From the NCBI RefSeq assembly GCF_035046485.1, contig NC_085136.1:76897734-76961733 (forward strand): a DNA stretch of 64,000 nucleotides, read 5' to 3'. Source of the DNA: Aedes albopictus (lineage: Eukaryota; Arthropoda; Insecta; Diptera; Culicidae). Each line of letters opens with the position of its first letter. The stretch's first letter is position 1. Both the position numbers and the translations under genes were made by a program. A model generated the notes under the pieces. The model had not been told where the DNA came from. It searched no databases and was given only the letters and a program-made list of their open reading frames with translations. This document shows, piece after piece, positions 22,330 through 34,360 of this stretch.

Positions 22330-25300
22330 CAGAAATACTTTCAGCTGGTGATTCCTTCATACCGCTTTTTCTTCACGAACCCCATTTACTTCAGGGATTC
22401 ACCCAGAAAATCAAGCAAGAATTCCTCCAGGAATTCTTGCCTTATTGCTTTCAGTCATTCAGGAATTCATTCAGAGATTTCTGCAGAAATGTATACAGAG
22501 ATTCTTTCAGGAGTTCCAGTAGTATTTTCCTCCTACATTTCCTCCAAATATGCTTCTAAGTTTTTTCCACGGATTTATTTAAAATTTCTAAGTAATTTCT
22601 ACAACAATTTCTTTGGAAATTTTTCTAGAGATTCACATACTCTATTAAAGAAATTTCTCCAACTTTTCTAAAGTTTTTCTATAAATTCTCTTGGAGTTTA
22701 ACCAGGCATTCCCCAAGAAGTTTCTGATATTCTTCTAGGAATTTCTTCAGAAATCTTTCCAATATTCCGTCAGGAATTACCCTGGTTTCCGCCTTTAGTG
22801 ATTTGTAATGGAATTAGATTGAAGTTAAACTGGAGATTAAAAAAAATCCTTCAGGGATTCTTTTAATAATTCCTCCATTGATTCTTTCTGAATGTTACAT
22901 TTTTGTCGATTTCTCAAGAAATATCTCTAGGGACTCAGCTTTTTGAGGATTTCTTTATGCACTCAGGAAGGGTATTTCTTCAGGAGTTCTCCCACGGATT
23001 TTTTTTTCAAACATTTCCCTTTAAATAATCCTGCTGAAGTTCTTCCAAGAGTTTCTCCAGGAATTCTTTGAGAAATTCGTTGAGGGATTCCAAAAGAAAT
23101 TCCTACAAAGTTTCTTATTGAAATTGCACCAGCGAATCTGTCAAAAATATCTTTTGGGATTCCTTCAAAAAATACTCCAAAGATTTTTTCAGCAGAAATT
23201 GCACAAAAAACTACCGGAGAAAAAAATCTTGAAACATTTCTGAAAGGATTCTTGAACTTACATCCTTAAAGCAATTTCTGACGTAATATCTGGATGAATT
23301 CTTGGAATGATCCTTTGCGGAATAACAGAAGGAATTTCGTGACATATCACTGTAGAAATTCCCAAAAAAAAATCATGAGGAACTTCTGGACGAATTCTGG
23401 AAATAATGGCAAGGAAATGCTCCTGGAGACAGGGTTGGAATTCTGCACAGAAACTGTGCACAGTGCAGTTCACTTTCATATTGAAACTGATCAGCCTTGC
23501 CCATACACTAAAGAGCTGTGCTGTCATGGTAAAATCAGAGTTCGTTTCTCAAGGTTTCCAAATATCAGCGCCCTCTATGCTGGTACGCCCCAAAAAAATT
23601 ACTTCAATATTGTGCCAGAAATTCCTTTTAGGAATTCTTTTAGAGTTTATCTAACTTTTTTCGTAATTTTTAAGAAAATGAGAGTAACAATCAGAAATCT
23701 TCAATAATTTCCTCTGGAAATCTCTAGGATTTTTTAGGACATTCCTTCAGACAATAAATCAAATGATTTCTTTAAAAATTCCTTCGGGGATTTTTTTTTT
23801 CAAGAATTATTTCAGTATTTTTTATGAAATTTCTGAAAGAACTTGTAAAAGAAACCCCGCGAGGAAATACCGAATTATTTTTTGCAGGAATCTCTGAAGG
23901 AATCCCTGGAAATAATTCTGACGGCACCACAGGAGCAATTTATAAAAAATAACTCTTTCAGGAGTTTATGCAAGAATCCGGTTGAGAATTTCTCAAGGAA
24001 TTCTTGAAGGAACCCTTGGAAGAAATTCCAAAGAAATCGGTGAAATATTGCCAAAGATATTTCTAGAAGAATTTTTGAGAAACTCCATTAAGTAACTTTT
24101 GTAGAAAATCTTTGCTAAAATTCCTGAAGAAATCCTTAAAATTTGGAAGAAGCCTCTGGGATTATTTTTGAAGGAATTTCAGAAGGAATCCGCGCAAGAA
24201 TTTCTGAAAAAAATCCCTGAAGCGGTTTATTTTAAAATATCAGGGAATTTTTAATGAGTATTTCTCCTTGAGATGAACTCTAGAATTTCTAGGTAGAACT
24301 TCCTGAAGAAACTAATCGGGAAACCCTTGGTGGAATTCCTGGATAAATCCTATGATAGAATTGGAGGATTTTTCGAAAGTATTCCTGGAACAATCTGTGG
24401 GCGTATTTTTAAAGGAATTTCTTTCTTCCAAGTTTACCTGGACAAACGCTTAGATAAGCTTTTGTGGCGTTATTAAAAAAAAACTACAGATATGCCCAAA
24501 AAACCCTGTAGAAGTCCTTAGGAAATATTTATGATTAAATTTTTTGAAGTGTCCAAGGAGAAATACTTAGAGTTACTCTTAAAGGAAATGTCGGAGAAAT
24601 TTCTGGAGAAAAATTTGGGAGAATTCCTTAAAGAAATCCTGAAGAAATCTCTAAATAAACTCCTCCAGGAATCTCTGGAGGAATCCCAGCAATATTTCTA
24701 CATGAGCCTCTGAAGATATTCTTAAATAGACTATCACGCCGAGGACCTGGGATCGAATCCCACTCCCGACAAACTCACAAAATGTGAGTTCTTCCTTCGG
24801 AAGGGAATTAAAGCGTGGGTCCCGAGATGAACTAGCCTAGGGCTAAAAATCTCGTTAATACAGATAAAAAAAATTCTTGAATAGACTCATTGGAATCTCT
24901 AGAGCAATCTCTGATGGGCTTCTTGAAGAGATACGTATACGAATTACTGAAAGAAATCCTGCTGAAAATTCGGGAGGATTCCTGGAGAAATTTCCGAAAG
25001 ATTTTCCAAACCAACTTCTAAAAAAAATACTGAAGCAATCCCTGGCGAAAATTTGGAAGTTACGCATGAAAAACAATCTAAAATAACTTTTGGAGAAATT
25101 CATGGAGAAGTTCTTGAGGTAATACCTGTAGAAAGCCCTGCTTGAACTTCTTCAAAAATTCTTTGGTGAATTTCTGAAAGTGATCTTGGTAGATTTCAAG
25201 ACTGAATATCTGGAGTAAATCCTGAAGGAACCCATGGACCCATTTTGGAAGGAATCCATCGAAGATTTCTTATAAAGGATTCCATGGAAAAAATATAAAG

Positions 25301-25480
25301 GTAGAAGAATACACGAAGGAATCCCATGATGAATCTTGAGTGGAATACCGGAGGGAATTCCAGAAAGAATCCAAGGGTCAATCCCTTCTGGATTTGCTGG
25401 AGGAATTACAAGATGCAACCTGGTAGAAATCGAGAATTACCGAGAGGAATTGCTGAATGTATACATAGAAAAATCCACAT
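22330..25480. repeat. 3-kb field of degenerate gaattcctccaggaattt repeats
   Basis: Diverged reiteration of about 12-bp words (aggaattcct, tccaggaattc, gaagaaattcc). The left part, to about 23250, is mostly in tcctccagg orientation and the right part, from about 23880, mostly in the reverse orientation. Small open frames here are composition artefacts. It looks like an old relative of the clean array at 46874-49820. Confidence 0.65.
24731..24872 (+). mobile_element. Truncated tRNA-derived SINE with hairpin tail
   Basis: Contains a B-box-like ggatcgaatccc and the 3' segment cgagatgaactagcctaggg ctaaaaatctcg followed by A-rich sequence. The same tail (gagatgaaccagcctcgggc …aaatctc, A-rich) recurs at 25908-25968, indicating a family whose 3' end forms a small stem. 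Confidence 0.6.
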
Positions 25481-26352
25481 GGAAAGAAATTTTGCCTCGG
25501 AAATAAATTTGCGGACTATCAAAACTGCGCACAGCCGTGTTCTCAGCAAGTTAAGTTATAAACTTGTATCTCAGCAAAAAGTTACGTTTGTTAGCTGACT
25601 CTCAGAAGAGCGTTTCCCTAATCTCAACAAAGCAATTTCAAAATGGCTGAGATTTCGGCAAAATCGTTATTCGCTGATGGTTCGGCTGTACGAATCTCAG
25701 CAAAAGTTTGAAAATTTGCTGATATCCCGGCAATCTAAATTAAGTGTGTTATTTTAAGAATATATTAAGAACAGTATTTTTTCACTTGTTCGCAGGATTT
25801 CTTACTAACAATTGCATTACCGGAAAATGTTCGGCCAGATAAACATACTTGTAGAAAACCACAAAATTGTATATTTTTGTTGGACTGAGATATTATCACA
25901 TCACATTCTGAGATGAACCAGCCTCGGGCTGAAAATCTCATAAATAAAGACATAAAAAAAAAAAAATTATCACATCAAATCAAATATACTACATCATCAT
26001 CTAGTGAGAAAATTTCCCACTAAAGATGTTTTGAAACATCTTACTTTACTAATTTACTTTACATTGGAAATTGGACTGATAAACCGCAGCAATATGTTAT
26101 CTTTGCAGCAACGTATACGCCACCTTGTGAGCCAATTCTAAAGTCAATTGTTCACCATACACGAAATATGTATTGAATACTCTGAACAACTTCTCCGAAA
26201 ACAGTCTGCTGAAATGTTGTGCAATTCTCAAGATATTCACCTCAAAAGTACCTACTGTCCTATAAATAGGACGCTGGGCGGATATGAGGTAATTGTCATT
26301 ACTCAATGACAAAATATTAATTTGCAAGAATGGTCGCTGCACCAGTATTTAC
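25481..26352. other. No gene; SINE-tail copy at 25908-25968
   Basis: No gene signal. The only recognised item is the hairpin tail and poly(A) of the tRNA-derived SINE family also seen at 24731-24872. Confidence 0.5.
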
Positions 26353-27054
26353 TAGAGTGGGTCATCGTTTATATGGAAAAATGAAAAATTCAATGGTATC
26401 CCATCAGATCAAAGCTTTTTTGATCCCATTTCAGGACCCAAATAAGTGCAAAATTTGGGCACGATCGGTTATGTCTACGTTTTGCGCATCGCGTTTGAAG
26501 TTTGTATGGGGTTTTACATGCGAAAACACACTTTTTTGCATTTCTCTCATAACAAGCTCGAATTTGTCTAAAACCATGTAGCCGATAAAGTGAGAACGTA
26601 GCCTAGGGTGTCCTGAAAAACTTTGTCGAAGACCGCGAAGTAATCTGATGCTTATGAAAAAAAATATAGCGTTGGCATTGCTTGGCGAAACAGCATGATT
26701 TTGTTGCTGTTGTTATTCCTTTACATGTTAAAACATAAACACATGTATGTGGTTCGTTGGTTATAACTATTTTCACAAGCATCGGATCGCTTTGCGATCT
26801 TCAACAAAGTTTTTCAGAACATCCTAGGCTGTCATTTTACAGTATCGGTTAAAAAGTTTAAGACAAACTTTTTCAACTTATGACAAAAATGCAAAAAAGT
26901 ATGTTTTTTTATACAAAATCCCATGCAAATTTCAATTGCAATGCGCAAAGTGTAGACGCAACCGATCGTTCTCAAATTTTGTACAGATACTCAGGACCCG
27001 AAACGGAACCAAAAAAGCTTTGATCTGAGGAAACGGATCCGATGACCCGCACTA
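26353..27054. mobile_element. About 0.7-kb foldback element with long diverged inverted arms
   Basis: The left arm (gggtcatcg, gatcaaagcttttttg, caggaccc, caaatttt, gcgcat, catgggg-like order) reappears reverse-complemented toward 27054 (gatccgatgacccgcac, aaaaaagctttgatc, ggacccgaa). A second inner pair (accgcgaagtaatctgatgc versus gcatcggatcgctttgcg) surrounds the centre. The arms are diverged and non-coding. Confidence 0.65.
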
Positions 27055-27066
27055 ATTTACCCAGTA

Positions 27067-27141
27067 CACTGAAGTTTTTTTTACGTGGTTTTTACGCGTA
27101 AAAAACGCGGTACCATTACCGTCGTAAAAAAAACTTCAGTG
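27067..27141. mobile_element. 75-bp miniature foldback, TA-flanked
   Basis: Inverted ends CACTGAAGTTTTTTTTACG / CGTAAAAAAAACTTCAGTG lie between TA dinucleotides (27065-27066, 27142-27143), with a short tttacgcgtaaa palindrome in the middle. Confidence 0.8.
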
Positions 27142-27544
27142 TATGGTATTTAGTTCAACAGTTTTGAACAGCCTATCCCACAGATCTTCGTACTTATGCT
27201 TCCCGAGACTAAATAAATAAAAAAATAAATTAAAAAATAAACATTTTTCACCCTAAAATCAATAAGGAAAAGAGAAATTGTATAAATTTTAGTAGTCCTC
27301 AAAGCAAACATTCTCGATGTTTCCCTGGCTTTTTCCTTGTTTTCGAACTGGGTGGCCACCCTGCATATTGAGCCGTGATTTCTTCTACGAGACTTTTCCC
27401 AATTAACAATTCCAGATATTCCGAAAGACACTCTTCGAGACATTTTGCCGACATTTCTTGGAGGAACTCTGCCAACGTCGATGCGTTCCACATAATTCAT
27501 TGGACAGCATACACGTAGAAAACAAGAATGTATCACACTATCAC

Positions 27545-27550
27545 TTTATT
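27545..27550 (-). terminator. Polyadenylation signal, secreted-protein gene copy A
   Basis: AATAAA on the minus strand, 24 bp past the TAG/TGA-side end of the coding region. The equivalent hexamer is conserved beside copy B at 37541-37546. Confidence 0.65.
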
Positions 27551-27573
27551 AAATCACTAAAGCACACTCCACT

Positions 27574-28111
27574 CTAGAAAATCAGTGTCGCATCCATCAG
27601 GTTCACATAGTCATCGAAACTGTCCGCCTGCGTCCGTACGCAAATATCCACCCGCCGGTAGCCACCTCCAATCAGATCCTGATGGGTGTCCCGCACCTGC
27701 AGGTTCAGGTTCCGCCGGAAGTGGATGTTCAACTCCGGAATGCACACCGGCGTACCGTAGGGAATTTTCAGCAACGGGTCCATTCCCACCGTTACGTACG
27801 GCACCCGATCGTCCAGGTAGTCCTGCAGGGAGTTCAGCTTCTTCAGCTTGATGTCGGTGTAGTCACGGCGCTCGTCGCTGGCGGTCCGTGGTCGGTAGGC
27901 CGTCAGCATCACCCGGTCGTAGGTCACATTGCCGGAGCACTCCAGCTCGTGCGGGTCGAAGATGACTGCGAAGAGGAGAAGATTTAAGATAAGTTGGGTT
28001 TCAACGGCTAAGAGGCAACTTACAGTTGAAGTCCTTTGCGTTGATCGTGGTCAGGAACCACCCCAGGCACAACACAGTGGAAACGGCGATGATCGCGTTG
28101 GCGCGGGACAT
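27574..28111 (-). CDS. Small secreted protein with 3D/double-psi beta-barrel-like domain, copy A
   Basis: Two exons on the minus strand, 28111-28024 and 27965-27574, with a 58-bp intron (gtaagt…cgcag); 159 residues. Residues 1-25 are a signal peptide (hydrophobic AIIAVSTVLCLGWFLTT, likely cut after INA). The mature part has an N-V-T glycosylation site at Asn42, cysteines 39, 104 and 138, and the ordered motifs VGMDP (Asp92), IPYGT (97-101), VRDT (Asp122) and YRRVDI (Asp136). Three aspartates with an IP-x-GT loop are the hallmark of the 3D domain, a double-psi beta-barrel fold best known in bacterial cell-wall proteins; this is my inference from pattern alone. The role is unknown. A second copy lies 10 kb away. 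GC-rich third positions and conserved splicing argue that it is expressed. Confidence 0.85.
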
Positions 28112-28429
28112 GTTAATTGATCGATTATTGAAGGTGAAATATTGAGGCGCGAGCTACCCAATAGTGCCCAACTGTAAAGGTAGTAGAGGGCTCAAAGTTT
28201 GATCGGTTCTGCGATGGCGACGTCGGAAGTTGTTATGCTTAGGTCATCATAACAGAGGCGCGGATTAAGCCAAACGAGGTATGTGGCAACGCGGTTGTAG
28301 CACAAACAACCGAACGCTACCCGAGTGCAGTCAGAGCTCAAACAGAAACCTTTATTTGATTGTTAAAATATAATTATTGAACTGGTGTCAAACAGGTCGT
28401 AAACAGTTGGTGTTCGAATAAAAAATCAA
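28112..28429 (-). promoter_or_regulatory. Shared 5' flank of secreted-protein gene copy A
   Basis: About 320 bp upstream of the ATG are well conserved with 38115-38430 upstream of copy B, including the segment before gcacaaacaaccg. A likely initiator is ttacagttggg near 28170 (minus strand), which in copy B reads tctcagttggg, a better match to the arthropod TCAGT start element. No TATA box is evident. Conservation ends at the copy-specific insertion sites. Confidence 0.45.
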
Positions 28430-28433
28430 TTAA

Positions 28434-29057
28434 CCCTCTAATACCCAAATTTTTGATTTTGATCTAAATATCATTTTTCGTCATCTAAAATCGATTTAAA
28501 CATGTTTTGGAAGATGATTCTTTTTAATTCTCAATTTCGTGGATTTCAGTTTTTGATTTTTCTAATTTTTATTTTTGAACATCCCCACACTTTTATATTT
28601 TTCCTGGAAGCCAATTTGGGGAACGGATTTTTTGAGATGAAAACATTTTGGGATTTTATGATTTTTGTTGAAATATTATTATTTTAATTTTTTTTCACAG
28701 AAAATTTCATTTTCCGTGTAATTTTAAGGAAAAGAATTTTAGAGTGTATTCGATTCCCTTAAACTATTAAACAAGGATAGAATGATTTGGGAAAAAATTA
28801 AAATATGTTAATAGTAGCGATTCAATACAAAATAAGCAATGACTTCTAAAAGGTGACTAAAACATAAATTTTTCAATGATTTTTAAAAAATGTAAATACG
28901 CTTTAAAATACATACACCAAAAACCATTTTGAGATATACAGAAGAGTCCTAAATATTAGCCAAAAATATAAAAAAATTGATTTTCCACGAATCGAAAATT
29001 ACAAAAATGCTCAAACTATTTATACCCCGTCTAAAGGCGGGATTGGGTATTAGAGGG
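28434..29057. mobile_element. 624-bp TTAA-flanked MITE (piggyBac type)
   Basis: TTAA at 28430-28433 and 29058-29061; perfect 15-bp inverted ends CCCTCTAATACCCAA. The interior is AT rich without genes. Its absence from the other duplication copy gives an empty site for comparison. Confidence 0.9.
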
Positions 29058-29061
29058 TTAA

Positions 29062-30765
29062 CAATGTTTCAAAGCAGTAATGTTTTTCTATAAAGAAAGC
29101 ATACATGAAATATCTTACCATCTTCAATAACCTCGTAAACGCTTAAAACTTTGCAACCCACCGTGCTCTTTGCCAAATTTGTTATTCGGCATTCTCGCAA
29201 CATGCCCTGCCCACTGTATGCTTCCGGCTTTGGAAGGATACAGTGTCATTCCCCCTGATCGTGACATTACTTCCAAAACGAATTCTTTCGAACAAAGTAC
29301 ATGCAAGTGATAGGAACCGAATCCCATGCATGTAGTTTACTTTTAACCACCACCAGTCCGACCCGTGATGCTTCGCACTTCAGCCGAATGTAAGCTCTGA
29401 CACCGTTCCAAATGTTCTGGCGATAATGTCCATGTCGTCCGCAAAGCTCACAAATTGACCGGATTTCATGAAAATCTTACCCCAGTTGTTGAACCCGGCT
29501 CGTCGCATTCATACCTTCCAGAGCGAAGTTGGAGAGTAGGCATGAGAGTCCGTCACTTTGTTGCAGTTCCTGGCGAAATTTAAATAAGCTAAATAGATTT
29601 CCCGAAAGCATCCTGATTCTCTGGGTATCCGATTCTGTCGTATACCGCCTTGATGCTTTGGGACCTGGTATTCACGGTATTTTTGGAGAATTTTCCATAC
29701 GGTGAAGATCTGAGGCAGATTACCCCTTCCTTCCACTTTTCCGGCAGCAGTGCGGTTCCCCAAATCCTGACTATCCTGCGCCAGAAAGGCAGGGATGAGT
29801 TCAGCTGCGCCACCGTATCCTTCCCAACTGTTTTGTTGGTTTTGAGCAGGTGAATGGCATCCTGAGCTTCCGTTCTCTGCTGCGCTGATGTAACCATTTT
29901 CTTCTTTGTCCCTCGTGTCTACATTCTCCACGCCATTCAGGTGCAGCATCCACCTTTCAATAATTTTACATTCGTCCGTCAGGAGGCTCCTAACTTTATA
30001 TCTGTAGATTTCCGGCTCGCGGCAAGGAGCCGAAGATGCGGGATGCGTTAAGCCTTTGGCAGAACTTCCATGGCTTCTGAACACCGTTGGCGTTGAAGAC
30101 ATTCCAAAATCGAACAAATAGGCCACATTATTGAAGGCGCTTATGATAGAGGACATTGGTTCGTTATAGCCATACACTGAACGATGAAATCGTGTTGCCA
30201 GCATCCGTTCTAGACTTATTCGTTGAATCCTGTTGAGAGCAAGATAGCGTTGCGAGAAGATCCGGACAGTCTATTTCACCATTTAATATCTTCGCAGCGG
30301 TAACAACCAGTTGAATGATCCGGTGTTGCTCAAGTGTTTCAATTCCCAGCAAGCAACACCGGTCAACGTATGGTGGCAGATTGGTACAGTTCCTCAAAAG
30401 AAGTCGTCGTAGAGCATAGCGCGCAAACCGTTTTTCAATGCGTTCCAACCTATCCATCTAACTTGCTTGATATGGGCACCAAACTACGGTTGAGATTTCC
30501 GAAATTGACAGAACAAGCGAGGTGTAAAGTGTTTTCAAGCACCGGATATCATCGAAATATTTGGCTGTTCGCATAGAGAAACCCAGCTGTCGATTTACAC
30601 GATTGATATTTCCGAGCGATGCCCATTGAAGAAAAGTCTGGCATCGAGCAGCACTCCCAAGTCTTTTACTTTGCTGAATGGATGCACGGTAAAAAATCCG
30701 CACTGTGATATGAACGGATTGGCACTTGAATTCGCACTACTATGTTTGATCAGTTTGTTATCAAT
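29062..30765 (-). pseudogene. Degenerate LINE reverse transcriptase relics, copy A
   Basis: Minus-strand fragments of non-LTR RT in several frames. Nearest the gene are SFADDMDIIARTFGT (catalytic F-A-D-D, about 29400-29460) and QWAGHVARMP. Farther right is a second LINE C-terminal type: TLYTSLVLSISEISTVVWCPYQAS, MDRLERIEKRFARYALRRL, LPPYVDRCCLLGIETLEQHR, and NEPMSSIISAFNNVAYLFDF. So two LINE types are probably juxtaposed. Frames are broken repeatedly and nothing is functional. Confidence 0.8.
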
Positions 30766-33605
30766 TAAATACCATACACATGCTTGCGAAAATCGGAAGA
30801 ATCTTCGTTAAGCTAATTGGAAGGACTTCAGGATTGCGAAAATCAAAAGGCAACTTCTAATGAAGTCAATCACGAGAATGCTTGAAAAAAATCTGTATGA
30901 TTTGTTTTAAGTGGTGAAAATCGAAATGATTTTCCAGTGGTGAGAAACGAAGGGATTCACTGTAGGACAGACACGTTGAATTGCAAAGTTTGTTTTGGAA
31001 ATACAAAGATTACAAGGATCTCCCAATTGCGTAAGGCATATGAAATACATATCAGTTTTATAAATTCTCTGGAACCGTTACGTAATTAACGAATACTGGA
31101 AGAGTCTCAGGTACGAGATTAATGATATTTGATTTTTAGAAGCTGCGGAAATCGCAGTGTCTTCCATCAAGGAATCATGGGCATTATTATGTACTTCGAC
31201 TTCTAATTGAAGCATATAAAAATACGGCGATCACAAGGATCTTCTGAGAATTATATGAGTTCTATGCCGAAGGCATGCCACGTTTGAGTGGGCGGAAGAA
31301 CCAGAAAGATCTACAAATAATGAAGTTTATGAGTTTCACATACTGAGAGAGCTAAGATTCTTATCTGCGTAGATCACATGCTAAGTATATGAAAAAAAAC
31401 TAAATGTAATATCGTGAGATTCATATACTGTGTGGATTCGTTAGTTGCGACATGACTGCGCTTGACAGTGTTTTTTGTTTGTTTGATCTTACGTTAGCAC
31501 TCTCAGGTTAGCACTAGGTACACAAATTGTTATCATGGCTTTTTGGCTCGGTTTTGCTTCAGTCAGCGAACACAAAATCATCGAGATGAGGTTAGTGCTC
31601 GAGATCGGAAGAATCCGAAGAATACATTTACATTCTGCAGTGATTAATTTGCTCTAGTTTCGCTTATCTGCTGAAAGCTTATAATAGTCCATTTTACGAG
31701 TCGATTTTATGAATGAAAATTTGACAGGATGCGTCCTTACGTGTGAATTTCAATATCATCAATGTTGTTGTTTCGTAAAATGGCTCATTGAATAGATCGG
31801 ATGCGTTGGTCTACGAGTGCTAAGATTACTTCCGATAATGTAAGTTGGTTTTCTTGCCAGCTTTTGGGGCGGCCATGTTTGAATTATGTGATGAGGGAGC
31901 TATGTATTAAGATATGGATGCTGCGATTATTGACAAGATGTTAGGATAGGTAGGTTAATCAATGCTGGGATCAGAATGAGGGAAATATTCAACAATGAGA
32001 AGATGATGGATTTCTATAGACTTATGAATGAAGAGGGTGATCAAGAAGAAGCGATACATTATGAAATATTCCGAGCAGAAGCTTTTTATAGAAAGCCGTT
32101 TCAACTGTTATTTCCTTGCAGCTGCATAACATGATCAGAGAATGGACGATTTCTTGAGAGATTTAGGTAAGGGCTTTTCCACACATCGAGAGAGGCTGAG
32201 ACATTCCTTATAAACTTCAAATCTTAAGCTTTTAATGCTTCACAGCTTGTAATATGTACACGAAAAAAAAATGTCTTCTTCACTTCTATGTGTATTGTAC
32301 AATAGGAGTAAGCAAATGCTTGCCATTAATTCGACTAATGGAACAACTGCTACTCATATGATTTGCAGCCCATACTCTCCATGTGCTCATTTACCTGCAT
32401 CGGCAAGTATGAGTTGCGCATGATTTGAATGTGCTTTGAAACATAGATATTTGCCTACAAGTATTATTAGAATTTCCTGTGTGCATATATTTAAAGTAGT
32501 AAGCTTGCTAAGCTTATGTAAGCTGAACAATGGGTACAGGCATAAATGACAGGTGACACGATCCGCTCGTGAAATAATATCGAAGGATTTTGGAATATTG
32601 ACGGAAGTCGAAATAATTTAATTTGTGGTTGCTGCATAAAATGTTCCAAACTCATTAATCATTGAATTGAACATGCAAAAGCAAATTAGTGTTGCTGAAG
32701 CTGTCGGATGATTAAAAATCGATGGAGGTTTGCAATTTACAGAAACTGCACTATCTGGTAAAGGCGTTGAGAAAGAGAAAAAAAAATAACCGAAATAATC
32801 TACCGAAGTGAATTACCCGGGTAATTGAATCGAGGATCAGGAAAGAAGGAATTACCTGAGACGTTTTATTAATGGTTTGAGCTATAATAGTGCTTCAGAA
32901 GAAGCATGCCTGATATTGGATCTGAAAATTAAACAATGAGTTGAGGACTGATACAGCGCTGCTACTTAAATCTTCTGAGATTGTTGTCTTGCTGCTACGC
33001 TGGCATGGTAGATGTGGAATATTGTTTTATTACTCAGATCATTTAATTTTCCGATATGTGCATGCTAGGCATGTTGATTGGAATAGACTGGGAAACATTT
33101 TGAAATTATATTTTGTTTTTCAAGATAAGCGCATAGAATGCGAGAAAGTGTGGTTTGTATGTTAAGCATACTATGTTTACAATAACCATTTAAGATTAAT
33201 GATAGGTACAGTATCTGGTTGCCGATCATCTTTATTCAAAAGAAAAGAGGGAATCGGTGGATATACAAAGCAAACTGTTCTAGTTGATTGTTAGTCATAG
33301 TGGCAACAATTGTGATAACGAACATAGAAGGTATTTGTTGTGTAGTGTACACCGAGGTGTACACCATCGGCATATCGGTTTGATACAAGAGCTACTGTTT
33401 CTCATTGAGATGGACAAGGTGTGTATTTTGTAATGCCAACTTATGATAGATTTGCACATACAATTGATTAGATTAATCTTTGTTCACTTTATGCTATACT
33501 AGGAGACTCACTAGGAGATGAGCTGTTTGAAAACTTTGCATTGTATTTCAATGTGTTATTTATTGGGCGTACGCTTCTTTACGCTTTTTATTGTAAAGGG
33601 GGGAT
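30766..33605. other. No gene seen; possible LTR-element remnant at right
   Basis: Long AT-rich stretch with no credible coding sequence. At 33595-33606 a purine tract aaaggggggat precedes tgtagtgtattgagttcc, which looks like a polypurine tract followed by an LTR start (TG). I could not find a matching second LTR, so this is tentative. Confidence 0.4.
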
Positions 33606-33840
33606 TGTAGTGTATTGAGTTCCTGATTGGATGACGTCATATATTGGTCTGAGTTAATACTAGCGAATACACAAGTTATCCCTACCTGAGATAAGGCACC
33701 TTGGTTGTTGTGATTAGAGAGTTTGACAGATGGTGGAGAAACGGCAGTTAGTTTGAGGTGGTGAACGAGAACGGACGCAACTAGAATACTACAGAGAGCA
33801 GAGAGAAAGTATATAGAAAGATACAAAGTAGGAAGAAAGG

Positions 33841-33916
33841 GACGGGCCAGGGATTGAACCCAGGACCTTCTGCATATAAATCAGAAGCGGTAGCCACTAG
33901 ACCACCAAGCCCGTCA
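33841..33916 (-). repeat. tRNA-like segment (SINE head or tRNA pseudogene)
   Basis: On the minus strand gacgggcttggtggtctagt ggctacc resembles a D arm with A box and gggttcaatccctgg resembles a T arm with B box. The outer gacggg/cccgtc can pair. The anticodon arm does not fold with a normal 7-base loop, so I do not call a functional tRNA. A similar stretch occurs at 22042-22066. Confidence 0.5.
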
Positions 33917-33924
33917 TGGGATAT

Positions 33925-34322
33925 TTTCGAGATATTCAAGATTATCCAAAATATTCTACAATTCCAGATCATGGGATCTATAGGCGTAACATTTTTTTGG
34001 GTTACGCAACATCACCAATTGCAAGGACTGATCCAGGTAGCTCAAGAGACATTATAACGTATTTACAGGTTACCCTGTAGATGCACGAACTTCATGAAGC
34101 TGTTCTTGAGTTCAGAACTAGAACGTAATGATATTTATATTCCCATCATATTATTCTAGCAATACATCTAGGCTAGACACTCATGAGAACATGTTGGGAT
34201 GCTGTACCTAGATCTAAAAAAAATCAGGACATTCACTATACTCAGCTTAAACTGTTTTATCGAATAAAACAGGACATGGGGCAAAGGTGACAACTTGCAT
34301 CAACATAATTGCACCAATCAAT
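33925..34322. repeat. Dispersed repeat, copy 1 (empty of the hAT MITE)
   Basis: Shares ordered words with 44665-45497: gatattcaagattatccaaa, cagatcatgggatctat versus cagaacataggatctac, gaacttcatgaagctgttct, actcatgagaacatg, aggacatgggg/gtcaa, and caatcaatta. It carries the uninterrupted attatccaaaatattc where copy 2 has an insertion. Possibly LTR-derived. Confidence 0.75.
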
Positions 34323-34360
34323 TAGGGTAAGAAATCAAACTTTGAACTAGTCAAATTGTA

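Larger units (their letters stand above)
27403..30765. repeat. Direct segmental duplication, copy A
   Basis: The segment matches 37396-41345 in the same orientation: 3' flank, the whole secreted-protein gene, its promoter flank, then a degenerate LINE. The left edge lies near ttccgaaagacactcttcga and the right edge near ctatgtttgatcagtttgtt. Differences are a TTAA MITE here (28434-29057), and a LINE insert, a 255-bp insert and about 75 bp of extra LINE sequence in copy B. Confidence 0.88.

Noticed and set aside
27585..27987. Plus-strand open frames overlapping the secreted-protein genes (and 37556-37990)
   Set aside because: They are antisense shadows of GC-rich coding exons. The minus-strand reading has a signal peptide, splice sites and synonymous-only divergence.
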